Below are positions 51,808 through 61,342 of a DNA stretch of 64,000 nt, one piece after another. Each line of letters opens with the position of its first letter. Positions within the stretch are counted from its first letter, which is position 1. Below the pieces are notes generated by a model that saw only the letters and a list, made by a program, of their open reading frames with translations, did no database searches and was not told the DNA's origin. The stretch comes from an uncultured Lachnospiraceae bacterium (GTDB lineage: Bacteria; Bacillota; Clostridia; Lachnospirales; Lachnospiraceae). The position numbers were made by a program, and so were the translations under genes. The stretch covers positions 1,893 to 65,892 of the forward strand of contig CADACD010000001.1 in assembly GCA_902786365.1 (NCBI GenBank), given 5' to 3'.

Positions 51808-54744
51808 TTATTCGAAGAAATTCACTGTTGTCTTAAACAACTCGGCATCTTCTTCAATTTTTCCTTCATTTCCTACAACACACAGATTGACATCTTCAAG
51901 AACCGATGCCACAAGTTTCCAAAGACTTCTCATCTTTTTTGCATCTGCACAAAGAACCTGCATTCTGTCTTTCTTTAAATTTTCAATTTTTTCATTGTTA
52001 AGATAGGCACTCATGGAGCGGTTTCCTTTGGCTGCTGCGGTAAGCGGTGTATCCATTCCACTGATTGTTCCTATCACATACTTTGTCATATTTCTCTCAT
52101 CAGTTTCAAAATTCTTAACAAATTCAGGAACCTTTTCAAATACTTCATTGGTTCTTGCTAGATTCGGATCGCGATATGATGAAAAATAGCTCTCACCAGA
52201 TTTACTAAACACACAATTGCAGCCATAAGCTCCACCCTGCTCTCTGATATTTTTCCATAAGAATTCACTCGAAAGAATCATTTTTAAAACCCTGAGTGCC
52301 GCATCGTATTCATATCCTTTTTTCACAAAGTTTCCCGTTCTTGTTACATACTGAACCTGAGCGGATGTCTTAAATCCTTCATTTTTATTGACTGGTGTTA
52401 TATCATTTTCATATGCAGAGAAATCCATCTTTTTATCATTATTTTTGTCTAATGCATCAATAAGTTTTCCTGCTGCATTTTCAAAATACTGGTATCCTTC
52501 ATCATTGGCCGTATAGCTGATAATAAGGTTATCTTTTCTGAACACATGCTCAAAAAGCTTTTTGAGAGTATCTGCTATTTCTGTTTTTTTAGCATCATAA
52601 TTTTTCTCCAACCCTTCTATCAACTTATAATTTTCAATTCCTTTCAGACAGTCATTCACAACACCTACTTTTGATATATAGGAAAGGTTTCTCACAACCG
52701 CTGCCGAATCTGCTGAACGCATAAACAATCCCTGAAGATTTGACTTACCCTCACAGATAATTTCATACATACGCTTTTCATCATCAACAATTGTATTAAA
52801 CATGATTTCCTGTGCAAGCTCGAGTGCTTTTTCAATCTTATCAAAAAATACCTTTCCTTTTACTTCAAACATAATTCTATATTCGTCAAAATCTTCTGAA
52901 TTTCTATAAAGATTAATTTCCTGATACAATCCTCCTGTATGGATTCCGATTTCATTGCTAAGTTCGCTGAACGAATAATTTTTTGTATTCATATATCCCA
53001 TAATCCCTTTTAAAACCACGAGATACACCAGTAACTCTTTCGGAACATCCGTCACATCAAACATGAGATTCATATAAGCAATACCATTTGTAAAAATATC
53101 ATGGCGTACAACTGTCACATCGTTTAACTTTGTCTCCTGATTATAGAAAGGCTCTACCTTATTTGACAAATCTTCTCTCTTAAGAACAGGAATTGTATCT
53201 AACTCTTCTTTCGTTGAAGGTGTTTCCTGATAGATTTTCAAATTCTTTGTCCGTTCCACTAAACTCTTTATTTCTTCTGGTGACATCCCCGCCTTGATAC
53301 CTGCCAGTTTTTCTTTCAATTCGTTATCTTTCTTTGTTGTAAGACCTTTGACCGGTGCAACCACAACAATCGAACGATGGTTGTTATCAATAAAATATTC
53401 CTGTATTAGTTTTTCAAAATAATCTGTCTCTAACATCTTTCTTAAAAATGCAAACTGTTCATTCTGCTCTAAATGTCTAAACGGATTTTCATCATCATAC
53501 AGCCAGCTGTCAAATATCTCAAAACTATACATCAGTCCTTTTGGATAAGAACCGAAATCATTCTCCCTGTACTGGAACTCATAATTATTCAAAGCAGCAA
53601 GCAGTGAAGTCTTATCCACACCATCTTTTACCAGTTTTTTAAGTGTCGCATCAATCGTCCTGACAAACTCATCCTTGTCCTTTTCATTGGCATTTTTGGC
53701 TGTAAAATTAAAATATGGCTGTATGATATAATTATTATATCTTCCCTGTATATCTTTACCAATGCCCTTATCAAGAAGTGCCTGCTTAATCGGTGCCCCC
53801 GGCATGGAAATAACGGCATACTCTAACACTTGCATAGCAAGATACAGCTCTTTATCAAGAATATCCCCTATCACAAAATTATAGGATAAATACGTATTAT
53901 CATTTGTATCCTCTGATTCTGAAATCGGATATTCTTCTCTTATCTCAGCCATCTTTCCAAATGGAGCCTGCATTTCTATCTCTGAATCAACAGGATTATA
54001 TTCAAATTCGCTTAAATATTCTTTATCCATCCACTCAAGCATCTCATCCATATCTAAATCTCCATACACATAGATATAGCTGTTTGACGGATGGTAATAT
54101 CTCTTGTGGAAATCAAGAAACTTTTCATATGTCAGGTCAGGAATAAAATCAGGATTACCTCCGGATTCCACACCGTAGCAGGTATCAGGATAAAGAGACT
54201 GTGCTATCACTCTGTCAAGTACATCATCCGGCGATGAAAAAGCACCCTTCATCTCATTATAAACTACACCATTGTATTTCAGTTCACCATCTTCTGACTC
54301 AAGACTCTGTGTCACACCCTCCTGATAGAAAATCTCTGGTCTTGAATAAATATTAGGGTGAAATACCGCATCCATATATACATCCACAAGATTTCTAAAA
54401 TCCTTATCATTCGTACTTGCAACAGGATATACTGTCTTGTCCGGATATGTCATTGCATTTAAAAATGTATTTAACGAACCTTTGACCAATTCCATAAATG
54501 GATCCTTGACCGGAAACTTCTTCGAACCACACAAGACACTGTGCTCTGTAATGTGTGCTACTCCTGTATCGTCAGCAGGCGGTGTACGAAATCCAACTGA
54601 AAATGTCTTATTATTATCATTGTTTTCTATCAAAATCACTCTTGCACCTGACTTGTTATGTTTTAGCACATATCCGGTTGAGTCAATATCTTTTAAATCC
54701 TTTTTCTCTTGTAATGTATATGATGAATGTTTTTTTATGTTCAT
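51808..54744 (-). CDS. M16C-family metalloprotease (presequence-protease type)
   Basis: 978 residues, the usual size of M16C enzymes; ATG after GAGGTAATTT. Cytosolic zinc peptidase. Inverted motif HITEH (about 66-70, in GVAHITEHSVLCGSKKFPVKDPF) with distal Glu in the following helix (MTYPDKTVYPVAS region). Middle and C-terminal inactive M16 halves include YISVGVVN-like and GGAYGCNCVFSKSGESYFSSYRDPN. In bacteria it degrades peptides. Monocistronic, upstream of era. Confidence 0.92.
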   Translation of the reverse strand: MNIKKHSSYTLQEKKDLKDIDSTGYVLKHNKSGARVILIENNDNNKTFSVGFRTPPADDTGVAHITEHSVLCGSKKFPVKDPFMELVKGSLNTFLNAMTYPDKTVYPVASTNDKDFRNLVDVYMDAVFHPNIYSRPEIFYQEGVTQSLESEDGELKYNGVVYNEMKGAFSSPDDVLDRVIAQSLYPDTCYGVESGGNPDFIPDLTYEKFLDFHKRYYHPSNSYIYVYGDLDMDEMLEWMDKEYLSEFEYNPVDSEIEMQAPFGKMAEIREEYPISESEDTNDNTYLSYNFVIGDILDKELYLAMQVLEYAVISMPGAPIKQALLDKGIGKDIQGRYNNYIIQPYFNFTAKNANEKDKDEFVRTIDATLKKLVKDGVDKTSLLAALNNYEFQYRENDFGSYPKGLMYSFEIFDSWLYDDENPFRHLEQNEQFAFLRKMLETDYFEKLIQEYFIDNNHRSIVVVAPVKGLTTKKDNELKEKLAGIKAGMSPEEIKSLVERTKNLKIYQETPSTKEELDTIPVLKREDLSNKVEPFYNQETKLNDVTVVRHDIFTNGIAYMNLMFDVTDVPKELLVYLVVLKGIMGYMNTKNYSFSELSNEIGIHTGGLYQEINLYRNSEDFDEYRIMFEVKGKVFFDKIEKALELAQEIMFNTIVDDEKRMYEIICEGKSNLQGLFMRSADSAAVVRNLSYISKVGVVNDCLKGIENYKLIEGLEKNYDAKKTEIADTLKKLFEHVFRKDNLIISYTANDEGYQYFENAAGKLIDALDKNNDKKMDFSAYENDITPVNKNEGFKTSAQVQYVTRTGNFVKKGYEYDAALRVLKMILSSEFLWKNIREQGGAYGCNCVFSKSGESYFSSYRDPNLARTNEVFEKVPEFVKNFETDERNMTKYVIGTISGMDTPLTAAAKGNRSMSAYLNNEKIENLKKDRMQVLCADAKKMRSLWKLVASVLEDVNLCVVGNEGKIEEDAELFKTTVNFFE

Positions 54745-54972
54745 AAATTACCTCTTCCTATTTTTATTATCATAAATACTGATCGTATTGATATTGTTTA
54801 CACTATTATCTTTGGCAGTCTGCATTTCAACTCACACAGCCACTTCTCAATAATTCATTAGATGATTATAAAATATATTTTAAACTCTTTCAACATAATT
54901 ATCACTTTTGGCAATTAATTTATTCTATTTTTTATATCTGTTTAAAACACTGTATTCTTGTTCTTTCATTAA

Positions 54973-55806
54973 TCACTTAGGAATAAAGCTGTCGAAAATA
55001 AAGATTTCAAATACATCTCTGACCTTCTCCAGTTCTTCCTCACTCTTAAATGTCCATCCTGCACTGATAAACTTAAACAGTTTTCTCATTATTTTATACT
55101 TTTCTATGTTTGCACACTTGTAATTATATGCAATAAAATCAGGTCTTGAAAACATATTTAAAAGCAATCCGTTTAATATAAGACTGACAAATATGCTTCT
55201 CTTTTTTCTGTTTTTTATGTAATCAGACACAAGTTGCCCTCTTATAATTTCCGGTCTGTTATCTCTGTACCATTTCAGTGCAAAAGGTCTGAATGACTCA
55301 ATACAATAATCTTTATGGTAATGACTTTCCCCCAGCTTTTTATTCAATAGTTCTGCCGTTAATGCCGAATTTTTTTCAGCTTTTATTTCTATGACGACAG
55401 GAACTCTTTCATCTATTACTTCCAACACTTCTTTTAATATAGGAATACTGTGATTTGTATGGTCAAGTCTATATTCTTTCAATTCTTCATATGTCAAATC
55501 TTCCACTTTCTTATTAACGCCACACATTCTTAAAAGTGTCGCATCATGAAATACAACCAATTCCCTGTCTTTGGTGAGTCTCACATCCAACTCAATTCCA
55601 AAACCATGCTCCACTGCTCTTTTAAATGCAGGAATAGAATTTTCAGGAATAGAAAGTTTTTCATCAAACAATCCTCTATGTGCAATGTAATGGCTAATAA
55701 ACGGCTGTATTTTGCTTAATCTTTCCTGTGTAAGTTGATTTGGTTTAATGCACCATATATATAATACTATAATTATCAGAAATACAATTATTAATGTCAA
55801 TTTCAT
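54973..55806 (-). CDS. Glycerophosphodiester phosphodiesterase family protein, membrane anchored
   Basis: 277 residues from the ATG at 55806 after CAAGGAGAAGAT (frame open to 55842). TM anchor at about 2-19. GDPD TIM barrel follows: IAHRGLFDEKLSIPENSIPAFKRAVEHGFGIELDVRLTKDRELVVFHD gives HRG, ENS, ELD and HD active-site residues, then VVIEIKAE. Splits glycerophosphodiesters into alcohol and glycerol 3-phosphate, perhaps from lipoteichoic or phospholipid turnover. Single gene. Confidence 0.92.
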   Translation of the reverse strand: MKLTLIIVFLIIIVLYIWCIKPNQLTQERLSKIQPFISHYIAHRGLFDEKLSIPENSIPAFKRAVEHGFGIELDVRLTKDRELVVFHDATLLRMCGVNKKVEDLTYEELKEYRLDHTNHSIPILKEVLEVIDERVPVVIEIKAEKNSALTAELLNKKLGESHYHKDYCIESFRPFALKWYRDNRPEIIRGQLVSDYIKNRKKRSIFVSLILNGLLLNMFSRPDFIAYNYKCANIEKYKIMRKLFKFISAGWTFKSEEELEKVRDVFEIFIFDSFIPK

Positions 55807-56096
55807 ATCTTCTCCTTGCTTTAACCGGTAGTTATATAGCACGTATTATACCATACTATCAGCTTAATTTGTTGATATACTGTTTATATTATATTCCATT
55901 TTGTCTGTTGATAACAGTCAAAATGAAATGTTTTTACACTTTTATTTAACCTGCTTAGTTCTTCAATAATTGCTTTTTTAATGCTCTTCAATAATTACTT
56001 GCTTAATCCCCAAAATATGTTATGCTTATACTATCGGCTATTTTATTATCATCCATCAATTGCAAAACTATTTTAGGAAGGATTATAATATCAATT

Positions 56097-56840
56097 ATGA
56101 ACAACGAAGAAGAACAGCTAAAAAAACGCTTTTTAGAGCTGGCAGAAAAGGCTTATTCAAGAAATATATGCACATTTACCGGTTTTCTCGGACTTATGGA
56201 AATGAGCATTTTTTATGAGATTTCTAAAGATGTCTCTTATGCAGAATTTAATTTATCCGGTGGTGCTGATTTTTGCGAAAGAAAAGTAATCCGGTTTGGA
56301 AGCCTTGATACACCTTACCCTATTGACTGCATACATATCACTCCGACACTCAAAAAATTTTCTGATGCACTTTCTCATCGTGATTTTCTCGGCGCACTGA
56401 TTCATCTTGGAATTAAGCGTGATGTGATTGGAGATATCATTGTGAATGATAACGAAGCATTTGTCTTTTGCCTAAATTCCATTACTGATTTTATCCTGCA
56501 AAATCTCAGTCGTATCAAACACACTTCTGTAAAATGTCAGATTGCAGCGAAAGTTCCTGACGAGTCATGCATTCATATCGTTCAATGTGAATTGAATGTT
56601 GCTTCTTTAAGACTTGATGCTGTGATTGGTGAAATATACAAACTTTCAAGAAGCCAGGCTCAGCTTGCCATACGTGAAAGACGGGTATTTGTCAATGGCA
56701 GACTTACCGAAAATAACAGCTATACTGTAAAACCTGATGATGTCATTACTGTACGCGGATTTGGAAGATTCATATTCGGTGATATGATACGAAGTACGAA
56801 GAAAGGCAGGTTATTTATAACTGCATTGTTATATCAATAA
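56097..56840 (+). CDS. S4-domain RNA-binding protein, YlmH-like
   Basis: 248 residues from the ATG at 56097; AGGAAGG lies about 15 nt upstream and the frame extends to 56022, so the start is uncertain. N-terminal YlmH-like fold with FTGFLGLMEMSIFYEI, VIRFGSLDT and LGIKRDVIGDIIV (the YlmH hallmark). C-terminal S4 domain at about 185-235: LRLDAVIGEIYKLSRSQAQLAIRERRVFVNG. In Bacillus YlmH binds stalled ribosomes/peptidyl-tRNA in quality control. Here it stands alone, not in the divIVA cluster. Confidence 0.9.
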   Translation: MNNEEEQLKKRFLELAEKAYSRNICTFTGFLGLMEMSIFYEISKDVSYAEFNLSGGADFCERKVIRFGSLDTPYPIDCIHITPTLKKFSDALSHRDFLGALIHLGIKRDVIGDIIVNDNEAFVFCLNSITDFILQNLSRIKHTSVKCQIAAKVPDESCIHIVQCELNVASLRLDAVIGEIYKLSRSQAQLAIRERRVFVNGRLTENNSYTVKPDDVITVRGFGRFIFGDMIRSTKKGRLFITALLYQ

Positions 56841-56857
56841 AACAAACCTTTTTCACA

Positions 56858-56891
56858 GAAAAACAGCATCATTGTAATGATGCTGTTTTTC
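56858..56891. terminator. Bidirectional terminator
   Basis: GAAAAACAGCATCATT and AATGATGCTGTTTTTC form a perfect 16-bp stem with a 2-nt loop; A/T runs at both ends serve the convergent ylmH-like and CobW-fusion genes. Confidence 0.9.
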
Positions 56892-56973
56892 TATCTCACA
56901 CTTTCAACTATCTTACTTTCATGAAGTAGTTCTTCCAATTAATCTAATTCAACGTTAAAGATAAGGATTGATA

Positions 56974-57930
56974 TCAAAAATACACTAAATCATCTTCCGG
57001 TTTTTCAGCCTTACTTGAACTAATCAGATATAAAACCGGTCCTTTTCCTCTGTACTCTCTTAAAAATTCTCTCTTTATCTTTGCTGTAACTGTAATCCAT
57101 TCTTTATCCTGATAATGTGCCTCCACACCTTTTACACATTTACAAAGCATTCCCATAAATGCGATATCATCTGCACAGCATGTCATAGTAAATCTACCTG
57201 GCACAAAACTGTTTCCGGATGATTTTGGTGGATTATATACTAATGCGTTAAATTTAACTGTCTTTCCATCATATTTTTTAGGATTTTCCATAGCGTCCAT
57301 ATACCAGATTCCATAATCATCATCTTCAATTTCGATAACATCAGCATTTATATCAAATGGAAGCTCTTCTTCTTTAAGTGCATCTTCATAACCCTCAGCT
57401 GCTTCATATCCAACCTGTGCTTTTTTGTTGAATAATTTCACACATCTTCTAAAATCACTTCTCTTAGTCTTGTCTGTACAGCGGTTCATGATAACCATAT
57501 CCGAACGTGATAATTGTGCAATCATAATAGAACGCATATTTGCCCAATACATGTCAAATGTTGTGGCATCAACAAAAGAAATCACTTGTGCCAATACCCA
57601 TTCTTCCGGAAAAACTTCATCATTTACTGCATCAAGTTCCCACATACCATTGTATTCTATCATAACACGCTCTGGCTTATAAAATTCTTCACATTTTCTG
57701 AAAAATTTCGGATTAATATTTTCTTTTTCTTCTACCTTTTCAAAGAATATATTCTTTTTTGCCAGTTCAGCCTCATCAAATTCTTCTATTCCCTCTTCAC
57801 ATAGTACAATCACTGTTTTTTCACCTTTGTGAAATCCTCTGTCATTTAAGGTATCTCTGATAAAGCTTGTCTTGCCGCTTTCCAGTAATCCAGTAAAAAG
57901 GTATACCGGTACCTCTCTATTTGTAGCCAT
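56974..57930 (-). CDS. CobW/G3E GTPase fused to a YcgQ-like (DUF1980) domain
   Basis: 318 residues from the ATG at 57930 (GAGGAAAAAA before it; in-frame ATG at 57942). N-terminal P-loop GTPase of the COG0523/CobW type: Walker A LFTGLLESGKTS at about 12-23, SFVDATTFD, NRCTDKTKRSD in the G4 place (the usual NKxD is altered). The CxCC metal motif of CobW proteins is absent. C-terminal part from about 205 matches DUF1980/TIGR03943 (YcgQ): NPKKYDGKTVKFNALVYNPP, FVPGRFTMTCCADDIAFMGMLCKC, ITVTAKIK. YcgQ partners with YcgR permeases in many Firmicutes; a fusion to a G3E GTPase is notable. Next to a His-rich CobW protein, suggesting zinc or other metal delivery. Confidence 0.85.
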   Translation of the reverse strand: MATNREVPVYLFTGLLESGKTSFIRDTLNDRGFHKGEKTVIVLCEEGIEEFDEAELAKKNIFFEKVEEKENINPKFFRKCEEFYKPERVMIEYNGMWELDAVNDEVFPEEWVLAQVISFVDATTFDMYWANMRSIMIAQLSRSDMVIMNRCTDKTKRSDFRRCVKLFNKKAQVGYEAAEGYEDALKEEELPFDINADVIEIEDDDYGIWYMDAMENPKKYDGKTVKFNALVYNPPKSSGNSFVPGRFTMTCCADDIAFMGMLCKCVKGVEAHYQDKEWITVTAKIKREFLREYRGKGPVLYLISSSKAEKPEDDLVYF

Positions 57931-58003
57931 TTTTTTCCTCATTCCTGCACTGTATTTTCATATTGTTGCTGCATCATCAGTGCAAATGCAGCACTATTTT
58001 AAT

Positions 58004-59161
58004 CTATATAAGACAGAATAATTCCTTTAATCTGCTCTCATCAGGATTTGTTCCTATGACACAGATGCGTCCTGTATAATCCGGTGTTCCTTTTCTAAGT
58101 TCATACTCGCCTGGAACAAGATCAAAGTAAATCCACTCTCCATTCACATCCGGAAGCATTCCCTTTGCTCTTAAAATTACACCATATTCTTCTGTGTTAG
58201 CCAATTTTTCAAGGGCATTTTTCACTTCATCTTCTGTATACTTTCTAGGTGTTTCAATTCCCCAGCTTGTAAATACATCATCTGCATGATGATGGTGATG
58301 ATGGTGGTGATGTCCTTCTTCATGGTCATGATGGTGATGCTCATGGCATTCTTCATGGTCATGATGGTGATGCTCATGGCATTCTTCATGGTCATGATGG
58401 TGATGCTCATGCTCTTCTTCATGGTCATGATGGTGATGCTCATGCTCTTCTTCATGGTCATGATGGTGATGCTCTTCTCCATGCGCATGATGATGTCCAC
58501 ACTCCGGACAAATCTCTTCCTCGGCAAGAAGTTCATCTGCAAGGGAACCGGATTTTTCTATTGCAGAAAGAATAATCTCTCCTGTAATATCATCCCAAGG
58601 TGTTGTGATAATCGCTGCATTACTGTTATGCTCCTTAAGCAACTCAACACATTCTGCCAGTTTACTTTCCGGAAGCTTCTGTGTACGGCTGATAACGATT
58701 GTTCCTGCACTTTCTACCTGATTATTGAAGAATTCACCAAAATTCTTCATATACATCTTTGTCTTCAATCCATCAACTACTGCTGTAGTGCTGTTAAGAA
58801 CAATATCAGCACCCTCTTCTTCCATTACTTTATTGACAGCCTTTATGACATCCGACAATTTTCCCACTCCTGATGGCTCAATAATAATTCTGTCAGGAGC
58901 ATATGTTTCTATTACCTCTTTCAAGGCAGTTCCAAAATCACCTACAAGCGAACAGCATATACATCCTGAATTCATCTCTGTAATCTGAACACCTGCATCT
59001 TTTAAAAATCCGCCATCTATTCCAATTTCACCAAATTCATTTTCAATTAAAACTAACTTTTCTCCACTTAAAGCTTCTGATAACAATTTCTTAATAAGTG
59101 TTGTCTTACCGGCTCCTAAAAATCCTGAAATGATATCAATCTTTGTCATATTTTTACCCAT
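58004..59161 (-). CDS. CobW/G3E GTPase with a very His-rich insertion
   Basis: 385 residues (ATG at 59161 or, with GGGTAAAAAT, at 59149). G3E metallochaperone family: Walker A GFLGAGKTT at about 13-21, GCICCSL CxCC metal site at about 66-72, EPSGVGK, and a CobW C-terminal domain from about 315 (LRAKGMLPDVNGEWIYFDLVPGEYE). Between them, residues about 220-292 hold five 11-residue units HHHHDHEE(E/C)HE plus a poly-His run, roughly 40 His in total. Such insertions buffer Zn, Ni or Co. The GTPase domain lacks a clear NKxD; SRTQK takes its place. Pairs with the fusion protein 73 nt downstream. Confidence 0.93.
   Translation of the reverse strand: MGKNMTKIDIISGFLGAGKTTLIKKLLSEALSGEKLVLIENEFGEIGIDGGFLKDAGVQITEMNSGCICCSLVGDFGTALKEVIETYAPDRIIIEPSGVGKLSDVIKAVNKVMEEEGADIVLNSTTAVVDGLKTKMYMKNFGEFFNNQVESAGTIVISRTQKLPESKLAECVELLKEHNSNAAIITTPWDDITGEIILSAIEKSGSLADELLAEEEICPECGHHHAHGEEHHHHDHEEEHEHHHHDHEEEHEHHHHDHEECHEHHHHDHEECHEHHHHDHEEGHHHHHHHHHADDVFTSWGIETPRKYTEDEVKNALEKLANTEEYGVILRAKGMLPDVNGEWIYFDLVPGEYELRKGTPDYTGRICVIGTNPDESRLKELFCLI
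58300..58482 (-). repeat. 33-bp tandem repeat encoding a His-rich metal-binding segment
   Basis: Five near-identical 33-bp units; the word CATGGTCATGATGGTGATG recurs at 58321, 58354, 58387, 58420 and 58453. Each encodes HHHHDHEExHE. Two units encode Cys at the ninth position. Unit number is likely to vary between strains. Confidence 0.9.
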
Positions 59162-59377
59162 GTATCATACTGTTTTGTCATAATTTTGGCAGTTATATTA
59201 TGAGAACCACTTCGTGAACATCATAAAGCTACACCCTTCGGCTTTCAGCTAACTTGTTTGCCGTACAAAACAGCTCACATCTATCCTTTCTTTTTATTTT
59301 CTATATTTTCTTTTTCCTCATACTTACTAAGTATAACCTTTTAAATTTCTTTGTCAAGAACAAAGTGACCGAAAAAT

Positions 59378-60361
59378 TTATGATGAAAAATATCTGTCAA
59401 TGCCATTTGCAATTCCCGTCACTATCTGATATTGGTAACTTTCTGTAGCCATCTTTAAATCTTCCTGTGGATTAGACATAAATCCCATCTCAATAATCGT
59501 TACAGGTACCTGCGACCAGTTGATTCCACTCATTGTGTCTGTTTCCCACACACCTCTGCTGTTTGCACCTGTTGCACTTACCATCTCCTGTAATATATCA
59601 TTTGCCAGCTTGCTGCTTGCATCATAGATACTACTGCAATATGGACTGTATGGTGTCGGACATATTGTCATCATTCCCTGTGCACTTTGGTCTTCCGAAC
59701 CATCTGCATGAATTCTGACAAAAGCATCTGCCACTGCATTGTTTGCTATATCAGCTCTTTCTTTATTGCTTATATCTATATCATGAGTCTCTCTTATCAT
59801 AATAACTGTATAACCTCTGCTCACAAGCTCGTCCCTTAATTTTTGTGCAACAATCAGGTTAAGTTCATACTCGGCAAGTCCTGAGCTTACACCCGATGTC
59901 CCACTCGAAACTTTGGCTTTCATTTCAGAAGAACCCGGTCCTACCGGTTCCTTATCATTATTTCCATACCTTTGATGACCTGCATCTATTACTATCACTT
60001 TCCCATCCGCATCTGCACTATAAGATGACGTTTTGCTATCTTCATCGTTACTCACATTTTCATCTTCTGTATCTTCTTCTGATTCATCATCTTTATTTTC
60101 AATTGTTTCTTCATTTTTTTTGTCATTCTCTGTTTCACTTTCTGTCTCTTCTTTTTTGCTTTCTACTGTGGTTATTTCTTCATTTTTCAGTTCATTTTCC
60201 TCAGTTATATTTTTCATATCATATGTATTTTTCTGTTCTGAATCGTTTTTTTTCTGATTCTTTGAACTTCCTGTATGAACTATAATAACAATAGCCATTA
60301 CAAAACACAAAGCGACAATACCAGCAACTGTATATACATTTTCCTTACTTTTTTTATCCAT
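59378..60361 (-). CDS. N-acetylmuramoyl-L-alanine amidase (Amidase_3), membrane anchored
   Basis: 327 residues, ATG after AAAGGTATAAACAAG. N-terminal TM (about 11-28) then an Asn/Glu/Lys/Ser-rich linker to about 120. Catalytic domain: [13 protein letters not shown] (first zinc His), [17 protein letters not shown] (zinc Glu in the family position), [10 protein letters not shown] (second His), [11 protein letters not shown] (catalytic Glu). Cleaves the lactyl-amide bond of peptidoglycan outside the membrane. No wall-binding repeats. Two more wall enzymes follow on the same strand. Confidence 0.94.
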   Translation of the reverse strand: MDKKSKENVYTVAGIVALCFVMAIVIIVHTGSSKNQKKNDSEQKNTYDMKNITEENELKNEEITTVESKKEETESETENDKKNEETIENKDDESEEDTEDENVSNDEDSKTSSYSADADGKVIVIDAGHQRYGNNDKEPVGPGSSEMKAKVSSGTSGVSSGLAEYELNLIVAQKLRDELVSRGYTVIMIRETHDIDISNKERADIANNAVADAFVRIHADGSEDQSAQGMMTICPTPYSPYCSSIYDASSKLANDILQEMVSATGANSRGVWETDTMSGINWSQVPVTIIEMGFMSNPQEDLKMATESYQYQIVTGIANGIDRYFSS

Positions 60362-60419
60362 CTTGTTTATACCTTTCTTTAATTAACACAAACAAAGTAC
60401 TTTATATCACATAATTAAT

Positions 60420-61229
60420 TTATTCAATCTGTGCCAAATCTCCAAATGTATATCCCATGTCTTCCCATTTTGTGAGAAGCTCATCTAATATTTCTGCATT
60501 TGTTGAAGATGTGCTATGTAAAAGTACAATTGCTCCCGGATGTATTCTTGATAACAATTTGTCAAAAGCTTCTTCCTTTGTAGGCTGCTTATCCTGATAC
60601 CAGTCAACATAAGCAAGACTCCAGAATATTGTTTTATACCCCATATCACTTGCATATGAAAGACTGGTATCACTATATTTTCCCATTGGCGGTCTGTATA
60701 ATTTCACAATTTCCTTTCCTGTTATATCTCTATATGCATCTTCAAGTCTTTTCATCTCGCTTTCAAAAGCTTCTCTGTTCATGCCTGACATATCAGGATG
60801 TGTATAGGAATGGTTTGATATATTGTGTCCTTCATCCGCCATCTTTTTTACAAGTTCCCGATTGTTATCAACAAAATTGCCAACTACAAAAAATGTTGCA
60901 ACAACATTATGTTTCTTTAATGCCTCAAGAATTTTATCCATATTACCATTTTCATATCCCGCATCAAAAGTGATATATATAACATTTTTATTTTCATCTC
61001 CAACATAATAAGCATTTTTACTTTTCAATTCTTCTTTTGACTCATTTCCAACAGGAGTCTGACCGTTACTTCTAAAACTGAGTCCCCAGTTTGATTCATT
61101 ATATTTTTTTTCTGTTACCTTACCTGATGTATATTCAGATACAGCCACTGCTGCCCCACGTCCTGCTGCAAAACAAATAATCATTAAAATCAAAATTGCA
61201 ATAATAGATTTTGCCTTTTCTCTATTCAT
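60420..61229 (-). CDS. PdaA-like polysaccharide deacetylase, membrane anchored
   Basis: 269 residues, ATG after GGAGCAGAATTACAG. TM at about 8-27. NESNWGLSFRSNGQTPVGN at about 45-63 is the WGL/WGF segment typical of PdaA, the N-acetylmuramic acid deacetylase of muramic-lactam (spore cortex) synthesis. NodB domain: ITFDAGYENG (TFDDG motif with Ala in the second-Asp place, as PdaA has Asn), SNHSYTHP zinc His pair, YRPPMGKYS, and LLHST. Sporulation use is an inference from the PdaA resemblance; general wall deacetylation is possible. Confidence 0.88.
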   Translation of the reverse strand: MNREKAKSIIAILILMIICFAAGRGAAVAVSEYTSGKVTEKKYNESNWGLSFRSNGQTPVGNESKEELKSKNAYYVGDENKNVIYITFDAGYENGNMDKILEALKKHNVVATFFVVGNFVDNNRELVKKMADEGHNISNHSYTHPDMSGMNREAFESEMKRLEDAYRDITGKEIVKLYRPPMGKYSDTSLSYASDMGYKTIFWSLAYVDWYQDKQPTKEEAFDKLLSRIHPGAIVLLHSTSSTNAEILDELLTKWEDMGYTFGDLAQIE

Positions 61230-61342
61230 CTGTAATTCTGCTCCTACATATTCACCTAATTAATATATTATATATGCAAAAGCATGTATTCATTCCATTC
61301 AATACAAAAACATTTTCTCTGCATTTTTCTTACATTTTCTGC

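Noticed and set aside
58300..58482. CRISPR-like array
   Set aside because: The 33-bp units are contiguous without spacers and encode HHHHDHEE in frame inside a CobW gene.
58286..58873. 195-codon plus-strand ORF beginning with many Met and Val
   Set aside because: Antisense of the His-rich 33-bp repeats; composition is a by-product of CAT/ATG complementarity.
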